Source: Paracoccaceae bacterium
GTDB lineage: Bacteria > Pseudomonadota > Alphaproteobacteria > Rhodobacterales > Rhodobacteraceae
Direction of reading: 5' to 3'
Length of the DNA: 7,826 nucleotides
NCBI GenBank assembly: GCA_902525995.1
Contig: CABZJG010000085.1
Coordinates: forward strand, 1-7,826
Every line of letters starts with the position of its first letter. The first letter of the stretch is position 1. The notes below the pieces were generated by a model, which saw nothing but the letters and a program-made list of their open reading frames with translations, was not told the DNA's origin and ran no database searches. Positions 1 to 6,320 of this stretch are shown piece after piece. The position numbers and the translations under genes were made by a program.

Positions 1-31
1 ACAGTTTCAAATACAGACGTTAAATCCGTAA

Positions 32-187
32 TCAAGCGCGTGTCTTTGGCCTTTTTGATCGGCATTTTTGACTGCAATACTGCATCTCATGCCAAACCCG
101 TTCCCATTTTTTCCGCCAGGCAAAAGGCCGCCCGCAGGTCCGGCACAATTTGGTGGCAAGATCCGCTTTGCGGCGCATTTTCGCCAT
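32..187 (-). CDS. DUF2256 small zinc-ribbon protein
   Basis: A 51-residue basic protein that starts MAKMRRKADLATKLC and ends KRPKTRA. Seen: two cysteine pairs, Cys15-x2-Cys18 and Cys38-x3-Cys42, flanking a Trp- and Arg-rich core (GRPFAWRKKWERVWHEMQYC). This is the hallmark I know for the DUF2256 family and suggests one bound zinc. The biochemical role of DUF2256 is not known to me. Family members are often found beside photolyase/cryptochrome genes, so a role linked to that flavoprotein or to nucleic-acid binding is inference. The start ATG (187-185) overlaps the photolyase stop TGA (189-187) by one base, as TGATG. This implies translational coupling and explains the absence of a clear Shine-Dalgarno. 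A second in-frame ATG at 178 is less likely for the same reason. Only 31 bases follow the stop before the window edge, and no terminator is visible in them. Confidence 0.88.
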   Translation of the reverse strand: MAKMRRKADLATKLCRTCGRPFAWRKKWERVWHEMQYCSQKCRSKRPKTRA

Positions 188-1734
188 CACAGATCAAAGC
201 TCAATTGCTCAGAGCCGGGCTTTTGTTTGTGCAGGTTACGGCGGGGATGTGCGGGCCTTCGACTGGCGTGACGGGTGACGATTGATCCGGCTTTCTCGGC
301 AAATCCTGCTTTTCTGCGTACATTCCATACCCGCTGGCGTGCGCTGCGCGTGGCGCTTGCCAAATCGACAACCGGCTTTGGATATACTGCTCCGACAACA
401 CGGCCCTCTCCATCCCAGCGCCAAGGCTCTTGTAAGAATTCGTCGGGCACCGGTGACAGCTCTGTCACCCAACGGCGGGTAAAAACGCCCTTCGGGTCTT
501 GTTCAAGCCCTTGCTTGACCGGATTATAGATCCGGATCGTGTTGATCCCAGTGGTCCCCGATTGCATTTGCATCTGCGGCCAGTGAATGCCGGGTTCATA
601 ATCAGTGAACGCACGCGCCAAATGCTGTCCCGTTATGCGCCAGTCCAGCCATAGCTGATAGGAGGCAAATGACACAAGCATCGCCCGCATGCGGAAATTC
701 AGCCAGCCGGTCTCATTGAGGTAACGCATACAGGCATCAACAAATGGCACCCCCGTTTGCCCGCGTTTCCAAGCTGACAGCAATACAGGATCAGCGGCCC
801 GTGGGCGCAAATCTTCATAGGCGCTGTGCAGGCATCGGGTTTCGATATCGGGCTGGTCTTCCAGTTTTTGGATAAAATGATCGCGCCACGCCAGGCGTGA
901 CTGAAAGGATGCAAGACTGCCAAGCCAGCCATCTCGGCTGCCTTTCAGTTCCGCCTGGCGCCTGCGGGTGATTTGCACCGCTTCGCGCACGGTGATCACC
1001 CCATAGCTTAAATAGGGCGACAGACGCGAGCAGGCGGTCTCGGCTGAGACAGGAGAAGAGATTGCGCGCCGGTAACTTCGGCCGCGGCTTTGCAGAAACT
1101 CATCGAGCACAGCCTCGGCGCTGTGCCGGCCTCCGGTTTGCGGCGAGGCCGGAAAATCATCACGCAGTTTCAATTGCGCCGCACTTGGCAGCGGATCAGA
1201 CTGCGCATGGGTTAGGTTTAACTTCGGCGGTTGCTGCGCCACCGCTGCACCCACAAACTGATCGCGGCGCTTTGCCCAGTCAGTGGCGCGCGCGCGGCCG
1301 CGCGTGACAACGGACTGTGGCACTTCGCGCCAGTTCACCCCATGCGCGCGGGTCCAGTCTGCCACTTTTTTATCGCGCTCAAAACTCCAAAGATTGCCAA
1401 TTTCGCGATGACTGACCATACGCCTTACATCATATTGTTGCCGCAGTTTCTCAAGCGCGGGAACGGCTTCATCGACGCGAATGGTCAACGGACCGCCCAA
1501 TCTTTTCAGGCGGATATCAAGATCGCTTAAGCATTGCAGAATAAACGCCCAATGCCGCCCTGATAGGTCAGGTTGCCGCCAATAGTCAGGCTCGACAATG
1601 TAAACCGGCAAAACAGCGCCCGGCAATTTAGCCGCCAGTTCCAAGGCCGCATGATCGCTCACCCGCAAATCGCGTTTAAACCATAGCAAAGTAACGCCAT
1701 CAGGATCAAAAAGAGGCTGCGCGTCCTTTCGCAT
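187..1734 (-). CDS. cryptochrome/photolyase family flavoprotein
   Basis: Predicted FAD-dependent, blue-light-driven DNA photolyase or cryptochrome, cytosolic, 515 residues from ATG 1734. Residues about 13-130 form the N-terminal alpha/beta (antenna-chromophore) domain, opening with LLWFKRDLRVSDH (16-27). The helical FAD-binding domain follows, with SPYLSYGV (239-246), TGVPFVDACMRYLNETGW (327-344), DWR (364-366) and INTIRIYNPVKQG (397-409). The tail from about 460 is strongly basic, as expected for a DNA-facing end. The class I signature around NGGWQWAASTG of E. coli PhrB is replaced by GIHWPQMQMQSGTTG (382-396), so this is not a typical PhrB orthologue. I cannot tell from sequence whether it repairs CPD or 6-4 products or acts as a photoreceptor. 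A TTG at 1746 would add four residues (MKSA), but it lies directly against the only purine-rich GAAAG. ATG 1734 lies 12 bases from that GAAAG and is preferred, weakly. The gene is divergent from pepN and coupled to DUF2256. Confidence 0.9.
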   Translation of the reverse strand: MRKDAQPLFDPDGVTLLWFKRDLRVSDHAALELAAKLPGAVLPVYIVEPDYWRQPDLSGRHWAFILQCLSDLDIRLKRLGGPLTIRVDEAVPALEKLRQQYDVRRMVSHREIGNLWSFERDKKVADWTRAHGVNWREVPQSVVTRGRARATDWAKRRDQFVGAAVAQQPPKLNLTHAQSDPLPSAAQLKLRDDFPASPQTGGRHSAEAVLDEFLQSRGRSYRRAISSPVSAETACSRLSPYLSYGVITVREAVQITRRRQAELKGSRDGWLGSLASFQSRLAWRDHFIQKLEDQPDIETRCLHSAYEDLRPRAADPVLLSAWKRGQTGVPFVDACMRYLNETGWLNFRMRAMLVSFASYQLWLDWRITGQHLARAFTDYEPGIHWPQMQMQSGTTGINTIRIYNPVKQGLEQDPKGVFTRRWVTELSPVPDEFLQEPWRWDGEGRVVGAVYPKPVVDLASATRSARQRVWNVRRKAGFAEKAGSIVTRHASRRPAHPRRNLHKQKPGSEQLSFDL

Positions 1735-1852
1735 TGCGGATTTCAACTTTCAATCTATAAGTGTAACACGAATGTGGGACATTAATCCCCTATGCAGAGG
1801 TGTAGATAGGCCTCAAATTGGCGAAGGCAATTCCCTGATATTGGAGAGTGCA
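1735..1852. promoter_or_regulatory. divergent intergenic region, photolyase/pepN
   Basis: This 118-bp gap separates the divergent photolyase and pepN starts, so promoters for both must lie in it or overlap the gene ends. I found no convincing -35/-10 pair on either strand. Two small dyads are visible: GTGTAACAC (1761-1769) and GGGA-N6-TCCC (1776-1789). Either could be an operator, but both are short enough to be chance. The pepN ribosome-binding site GGAGAG lies at 1843-1848, four bases before ATG 1853. Confidence 0.45.
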
Positions 1853-4414
1853 ATGAAAGATGCGGCATCGCAAACCATTTACCTAAGCAACTATAAACCC
1901 CCCGCCTTTCTGGTTGACGATGTGCATTTGACGTTTCAGCTGGACCTGCGCAAAACACGGGTCATCAGCCGCATTTCTTTTTACCCAAACCCGCAAAGCG
2001 ATGAGCATAAATTTACCCTGCACGGCGAAGACCTAAGCTTGATGAGCGCCAAAATTGACGGCAAGGATTGCGATGTCTCGGTTGAAAATGGCATTTTAAC
2101 CGCTGCGGCCCCAAATAAACCGTTCGTGTGGGAAGCCGAGGTTGAGATCAGCCCTGAAACCAACACCGCGCTGGAAGGCCTTTATATGTCAAACGGCATG
2201 TATAGCACCCAATGCGAAGCCGAAGGGTTTCGCAAAATCACCTATTACCCTGATCGTCCGGATGTGATGAGCCGCTTTCATGTTCGCATCGAAGACAGCA
2301 GTGGAAGCTTGCCGGTGTTGCTGTCCAACGGCAATCCGGTAGCATCGGGCGACGGCTGGGCAGAATGGCATGATCCCTGGCCGAAACCGGCTTATCTTTT
2401 TGCACTTGTAGCCGGTGATCTGGTCAATCACCCCGGGCAGTTTACCACTGCATCCGGCCGTGATGTGACGCTGAACATCTGGGTCCGCCCGGGTGATGAG
2501 GATAAATGCAGTTTTGCCATGCAGGCGCTGATGGCTTCAATGCGCTGGGATGAACAGGTCTACGGGCGCGAATATGATCTTGATCTGTTCAACATCGTTG
2601 CCGTGGATGATTTCAATGCCGGCGCAATGGAAAACAAAGGGCTTAATATTTTCAACAGCTCCTGCGTTCTGGCCAATCCTGCCACCAGTACGGATGCCGA
2701 TTTTGAAATGATCGAAGCGATTATTGCGCATGAATATTTTCACAACTGGACCGGCAATAGGATCACCTGCCGGGACTGGTTTCAGCTCTGCCTCAAAGAA
2801 GGTCTAACGGTGTTTCGCGACGCGCAGTTTACCGCAGATATGCGCAGCGCGCCGGTGAAACGCATTCAGGATGCCAACGGGTTACGCAATTACCAATTTC
2901 CCGAAGATAACGGCCCCTTGGCGCACCCGGTCCGGCCCGACAGCTTTGTCGAGATCAACAATTTTTACACCGCCACAGTCTATGAAAAAGGCGCCGAGGT
3001 GATCGGCATGCTCAGACGGCTGGTGGGGGATGCAGCCTATTCCAAAGCGCTCGACCTTTATTTTGAACGCCACGACGGCGATGCGGCAACCATCGAAGAT
3101 TGGCTCAAGGTGTTCGAAGACAGCACCGGGCGCGACCTAAGCCAATTCAAACGCTGGTATGAGCAGGCTGGCACCCCGCGCGTGAAAGTCACCGACAGCT
3201 ACGCTGATGACACCTATCAGCTTCACTTTAGCCAAAGCACACCGCCGACGCCGGATCAGCCGAATAAAGCGCCGCAGCTGATCCCGATCGCGGTTGGTCT
3301 TTTGGATGCGAACGGCGATGAAATTCACCCCACCACAGTGCTTGAGCTGAGCGAGGCAGAGCAAAGCTTTGAATTTAAAGGGTTGGCCGGTAAACCCGTT
3401 GCTTCGGTGCTGCGGGAATTTTCCGCGCCGGTCTATTTGGAACAAAATATTGATGAGGCACAAAGAACGTTTCTGCTGGCCCATGACACCGACCCTTTTA
3501 ACCGCTGGGAGGCCGGCAATGCGCTGATGCAAAGCAGTTTGCAGCGCATGGCACAAAACAACACCCCGCCAGGCACCAGTTTGCTGGATGGCTTGCTTGC
3601 AGTGTTTCGGGATGAAAACCTTGATCCGGCCTTTCGCGCCCTGACCCTAAAGGTGCCGCAAGAGGAAGAAATTGCCCGCGCCATTCATGCGGCGGGCGCA
3701 CATCCTGACCCCGATGCAATTTACCGCGCACGCGAGACATTTTTACAAGCCCTATCGCAGCATTTCCAAGATGTGCTACCGCGCATATATGCCCAGCATC
3801 AGGTGAGCGGCGCCTACCGGCCCGATGCGGCGCAATCGGGCGCGCGGGCGCTGAGCAATGCCGCCCTGAGCTTGCTCTGCCGATTAGACGGCGGCAAGGC
3901 TGCGGCGGCGCAGTTCGCTGCCGCAGATAATATGACCCAGCAAATCGCAGCTCTGGGCAGCCTTTTGCGCAGCGGGCGCGGCGAAGACGCGCTTGAGGCG
4001 TTTTACCAGCAATGGAAAAGCGAACGGCTGGTGGTGGACAAATGGTTTGCGATACAAATCGCCTGCGCCGCCCCCGAAGCTGCCGTCAGCTTGGCCGAGC
4101 AGCTGACACTGCACCCCGATTTTACCATTAAAAATCCCAACCGGTTCCGGTCGGTATTTCGACCTTTGGCCGGCAATTTTGCTGCCTTTCACCAGATCTC
4201 TGGCGAGGGCTATAAGATGATGACCGACTGGCTCATCAAGCTTGACCAGATCAATCCGCAACTGGCGGCGCGCGGCTGCGGTGTATTTGAAACCCTTGGG
4301 CAATTCGATCCGCAGCGACAATCCATGATCCGCGCCAACCTAGAGCGGCTTTTGGGCAGTGACGGGCTTAGCCGCGACAGCACTGAAATGGCCAACCGGA
4401 TGCTCAAAGCGTAA
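1853..4414 (+). CDS. pepN: aminopeptidase N (M1 family zinc metallopeptidase)
   Basis: Broad-specificity aminopeptidase that removes N-terminal residues from peptides during cytosolic peptide turnover. The protein is 853 residues, close to the usual bacterial PepN length. Residues about 1-190 form the N-terminal beta domain and include TQCEAEGFRKITYYPDRPD, which carries the substrate-anchoring Gln120 and Glu122. The catalytic domain has GAMEN at 257-261 and the zinc site HEYFH at 293-297, with Glu316 exactly 18 residues after the second His. It also has the transition-state Tyr377 in TVYEKGAEV. A beta-sandwich and a long helical C-terminal domain follow. All expected catalytic residues are present. 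The reading frame is open upstream to ATG 1772 (27 extra residues), but ATG 1853 has GGAGAG just before it and begins MKDAASQTIYLSNYKPPAF, the normal PepN start. The gene appears monocistronic: the next plus-strand gene begins about 530 bp downstream. Confidence 0.97.
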   Translation: MKDAASQTIYLSNYKPPAFLVDDVHLTFQLDLRKTRVISRISFYPNPQSDEHKFTLHGEDLSLMSAKIDGKDCDVSVENGILTAAAPNKPFVWEAEVEISPETNTALEGLYMSNGMYSTQCEAEGFRKITYYPDRPDVMSRFHVRIEDSSGSLPVLLSNGNPVASGDGWAEWHDPWPKPAYLFALVAGDLVNHPGQFTTASGRDVTLNIWVRPGDEDKCSFAMQALMASMRWDEQVYGREYDLDLFNIVAVDDFNAGAMENKGLNIFNSSCVLANPATSTDADFEMIEAIIAHEYFHNWTGNRITCRDWFQLCLKEGLTVFRDAQFTADMRSAPVKRIQDANGLRNYQFPEDNGPLAHPVRPDSFVEINNFYTATVYEKGAEVIGMLRRLVGDAAYSKALDLYFERHDGDAATIEDWLKVFEDSTGRDLSQFKRWYEQAGTPRVKVTDSYADDTYQLHFSQSTPPTPDQPNKAPQLIPIAVGLLDANGDEIHPTTVLELSEAEQSFEFKGLAGKPVASVLREFSAPVYLEQNIDEAQRTFLLAHDTDPFNRWEAGNALMQSSLQRMAQNNTPPGTSLLDGLLAVFRDENLDPAFRALTLKVPQEEEIARAIHAAGAHPDPDAIYRARETFLQALSQHFQDVLPRIYAQHQVSGAYRPDAAQSGARALSNAALSLLCRLDGGKAAAAQFAAADNMTQQIAALGSLLRSGRGEDALEAFYQQWKSERLVVDKWFAIQIACAAPEAAVSLAEQLTLHPDFTIKNPNRFRSVFRPLAGNFAAFHQISGEGYKMMTDWLIKLDQINPQLAARGCGVFETLGQFDPQRQSMIRANLERLLGSDGLSRDSTEMANRMLKA

Positions 4415-4424
4415 TTTTTTACGC
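4409..4424. repeat. short inverted repeat over the pepN stop codon
   Basis: GCGTAA-TTTT-TTACGC is a perfect 6-bp dyad with a 4-base loop, and its left arm contains the pepN stop TAA. The stem is short and A/T-rich at the loop end, and no T-run follows, so it is a poor terminator alone. It could stabilise the mRNA 3' end or be chance. Confidence 0.4.
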
Positions 4425-4456
4425 AAAGCGCACCAGAGCGCAGTCTTCAAAAAGAT

Positions 4457-4485
4457 CTGCAGGCAATCCTCTTTGTTGCCTGCAG
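4457..4485. terminator. 10-bp perfect hairpin after pepN, possible terminator
   Basis: CTGCAGGCAA and TTGCCTGCAG form a perfect 10-bp stem around a 9-base loop, 42 bases after the pepN stop. Read on the plus strand it is followed by TATGAGC with no T-run. Read on the minus strand it is followed by ATCTTTTTG, so the U-tract fits a terminator for leftward transcription better. It may still end or protect the pepN transcript. The dyad itself is certain; the terminator role is inference. Confidence 0.5.
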
Positions 4486-4816
4486 TATGAGCACCGCTGG
4501 ATCAGGGCTGGCGCGCCAATTTGACCTGCCGGTCATCGCCTGAATACACTCACCAGAACCGCGAATCTTTTCTATCTTTTTGACAGAATTAATCCGGCGT
4601 TTCGGGGCATCATCCTGCGTTAAGACCCCCTGAAAAAGCATAACTTTTGCTGTTCATCACCCGTGAACGCTCAATTAACCCCTCTGTTCTTCAACGGAAA
4701 AGCCCTGACAGAATTGCACTATTTAGGCAAAAACCGCCCGAACTTTGTAAAGAAACCGAACAATATCAGATAGCTTCACCAAATCCTTGGTGGCTTTCGT
4801 CGCGTCGTAAGCCCAG

Positions 4817-4845
4817 TTGCAAAAAAACTTTGTTTTTGATATTTT
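4817..4845 (+). promoter_or_regulatory. weak candidate sigma-70 promoter
   Basis: TTGCAA (4817-4822) and TATTTT (4840-4845) are separated by 17 bases, each matching the consensus hexamer at four of six positions. They lie about 100 bases upstream of ATG 4945 in the AT-rich stretch, so they could drive the unknown gene and possibly gatB. In such AT-rich DNA a chance match is quite possible. Confidence 0.25.
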
Positions 4846-4944
4846 TTGGAAAAGACGAAATAGCTGTGACTTTGCCTTTTTTCGGTCAAAAACTGCTGGC
4901 AATACTAACATAGTTTCCGATGGCGAAGGGCACTTTTGGGGCGC

Positions 4945-5100
4945 ATGACACAAGCAAAATATCTTTTCCGGAAGCTTCAGCACGCCATTGGCCAAGACAC
5001 GCTAACGGCAGAAAGGGCGGTGATTTCAACCATCCAGACAGAGCCACGAACCGCGGTCACAGCGGCTGAGCTTGGCGCGAACCGCGGTCACAGCGGCTGA
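4945..5100 (+). pseudogene. N-terminal fragment of the unknown gene, frameshifted
   Basis: ATG 4945 opens a frame reading MTQAKYLFRKLQHAIGQDTL and continuing to RTAVTAAELG at residues 35-44. It then runs into the second copy of a 31-bp-period duplication in the wrong frame and adds only ANRGHSG before TGA (5098-5100), giving 51 residues. If one 31-bp unit is removed, the frame passes straight from AELG into TLTQQLGLPVID of the downstream reading frame, giving one protein of 410 residues that ends at 6208. This makes ATG 4945 the likely original start and this piece its severed N-terminus. The upstream ribosome-binding site is weak (GGGG at 4938-4941), and an in-frame stop at 4906 limits longer starts. 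The fragment could be a true mutation, a reversible slippage state or an assembly error. Confidence 0.72.
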
Positions 5101-5107
5101 GCTTGGC
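5047..5107 (+). repeat. 31-bp-period tandem duplication, two copies
   Basis: Positions 5047-5076 and 5078-5107 are identical 30-base copies (each starts CGAACCGCGGTCACAGCGG and ends GCTTGGC) separated by the single base G5077. The base before copy 1 and the base after copy 2 are both A, so a simple duplication would predict A at 5077. One base has changed or been added. The period of 31 is not a multiple of three, so it shifts the frame. Each unit contains the palindrome ACCGCGGT and CCGC/GCGG arms that could favour slippage. Confidence 0.97.
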
Positions 5108-6208
5108 ACGCTTACACAACAGCTTGGCCTGCCGGTGATTGACAAATCCGAAGAGGAAATGGAACGCGCTTGGTATCTGCATCGCGGCCAGAAACTGGTG
5201 CGGCAGGAAAACTGGACACAGCTGAGTGTTGAAATTCAGCAATTTGATGAAATGCGCGCCCTGACCAGTGGCGGCACACCGATCAGCGAATTGCTCACCC
5301 GAGGGGCGCGCGGCGATATTGTCCAGCCGATCCGCAAATCGCTTGAAAATCGGGATACATCGCCCAAAACCGAAGGGCTGTCTGCCTATCAAGCCATTGC
5401 GGATGCCAATCCCAAAGATTACGGCATTGCTATGATCGTGGCCTACACGCATATGGATGCAGCTTGGGTATGGCAGCACTACAGTCCCCAGCCCGACGCT
5501 GAGATTAGTCTAAACGCCCAGCACCGCCATTTCAAAATTGCGCGCGCCCTGCTTGATCCGTTTGATGCCAACCGGCTCAATGCGCCGGCCTTGGCGGCGG
5601 CAAAATGTGCCGCTCTTCCGGCGCAGGAAAAGCCTAAAATCTCGCTGACCAAGCTTTATGAAACTTTGGTCAGCCTGGATCCAAAGACCGCACAGTATTT
5701 GCGCAGTTTTGGGGTAAATTTACTGCCCGGGCGTTTTGGCAGCTACGAGATACTGAATGCCTGGGCTCTTAAAGCTCTTGAACATACTCGCACGCTTTGG
5801 GGCACGGGTGCCTATGCTTGGGTCTATCTGGATGCCCTGCGTCAGGATGCCGGCGCATTTGGCGTGCTTGATCTCAATTTGTTCATGGAAGCTCTGATTG
5901 ATATTCTTGATCGCTGCGGTGATCAGCATACTGCCAATCTTTTGGCAGCTTTTACCGCTGTAACGCTGGTGCAACCGGCCCCCGGATACGAAAGCCTTTT
6001 TGGACGGCGCAAGCGTTTGCAACTGAACGAAGCGGCTGATTGGATCATCGAAACACAACTGCGCGAAATTCACCCATTGGTCTGGGCTGATGCGCTGCCA
6101 CGGAGCTTTGGTATTCCCGGTGATCTTGGAACCGAAGCGTGCAAAGATCTGGGACGGGAAACCGCAGTCCGAATTCTTGCCCACCGCCACAGTAAAAGCG
6201 GTCACTAG
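5072..6208 (+). CDS. uncharacterised protein, main body of a split gene
   Basis: A 378-residue open frame from TTG 5072 to TAG 6208. I do not recognise the family. The protein looks soluble and largely helical, with no signal peptide, membrane segment or obvious metal or nucleotide motif. Notable stretches are AYTHMDAAWVWQHY, LRSFGVNLLPGRFGSYEIL and FGIPGDLGTEACKDLGRETA. Codon use resembles the neighbouring genes, so it is or recently was a real gene. TTG 5072 lies inside the duplication, has no usable ribosome-binding site, and is probably not native: the original start is ATG 4945, 33 codons further upstream once a single repeat copy is assumed. Translation could restart here because the severed upstream frame overlaps it by 29 bases before stopping at 5100. 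Beyond TAG the same frame stays open for 29 more codons to TAA 6296-6298. gatB starts 112 bases downstream with no clear terminator between them, so co-transcription is possible. Confidence 0.75.
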   Translation: MARTAVTAAELGTLTQQLGLPVIDKSEEEMERAWYLHRGQKLVRQENWTQLSVEIQQFDEMRALTSGGTPISELLTRGARGDIVQPIRKSLENRDTSPKTEGLSAYQAIADANPKDYGIAMIVAYTHMDAAWVWQHYSPQPDAEISLNAQHRHFKIARALLDPFDANRLNAPALAAAKCAALPAQEKPKISLTKLYETLVSLDPKTAQYLRSFGVNLLPGRFGSYEILNAWALKALEHTRTLWGTGAYAWVYLDALRQDAGAFGVLDLNLFMEALIDILDRCGDQHTANLLAAFTAVTLVQPAPGYESLFGRRKRLQLNEAADWIIETQLREIHPLVWADALPRSFGIPGDLGTEACKDLGRETAVRILAHRHSKSGH

Positions 6209-6309
6209 GCATTTCAGCCGGTGCAATGTGAAAACCAGCTGTCAGAATGCGCAAAGATGATTGAAACCCTGCGCTGGTTTGGCTACACCCACCCCTAACA
6301 ACAAACAGC

Positions 6310-6315
6310 AGGTGA
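6310..6315 (+). promoter_or_regulatory. ribosome-binding site of gatB
   Basis: AGGTGA lies five bases before ATG 6321. This good Shine-Dalgarno match fixes the gatB start. Confidence 0.7.
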
Positions 6316-6320
6316 CCGCT

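Larger units (their letters stand above)
4415..4944. other. 530-bp intergenic region without a recognised gene
   Basis: No convincing protein gene, tRNA or known RNA was recognised on either strand. Open frames here (for example plus 4647-4913 and minus 4723-4995) use TTG or weak starts, lack ribosome-binding sites, have AT-rich codons unlike the flanking genes, and give unfamiliar protein sequences. The left part holds the post-pepN hairpin. The right part (about 4810-4900) is markedly AT-rich with long A- and T-runs, more like a promoter or bent-DNA region. A minor 6-bp dyad CACCAA-ATCC-TTGGTG lies at 4777-4792. An unannotated small RNA cannot be excluded. Confidence 0.6.

Noticed and set aside
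1772..1852. A 27-residue N-terminal extension of PepN from ATG 1772
   Set aside because: The strong ribosome-binding site GGAGAG precedes ATG 1853, and the usual PepN N-terminus begins there; the extension sequence has no PepN character.
1735..1852. Stress or SOS operator for the photolyase (GTTC-N7-GTTC or a sigma-E type TGATC promoter)
   Set aside because: I looked for these on both strands and found no match; only short dyads of unclear meaning are present.
4580..4585. Perfect TTGACA as a -35 box
   Set aside because: No -10-like hexamer lies 16-18 bases downstream, where the sequence is GC-rich.
4581..4715. The 10-mer TGACAGAATT occurring twice (4581-4590 and 4706-4715)
   Set aside because: Only two copies with unlike flanks; too short to separate from chance.
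4647..4913. Plus-strand 88-residue open frame in the intergenic gap
   Set aside because: TTG start, no ribosome-binding site, AT-rich codon use unlike all neighbours and no recognisable features.
4723..4995. Minus-strand 90-residue open frame
   Set aside because: Overlaps the N-terminal coding part of the unknown gene on the other strand and has no start signal or family likeness.
5047..5107. Possible CRISPR repeat pair
   Set aside because: Two copies with a one-base spacer inside a coding frame is a tandem duplication, not an array, and no cas gene is present.
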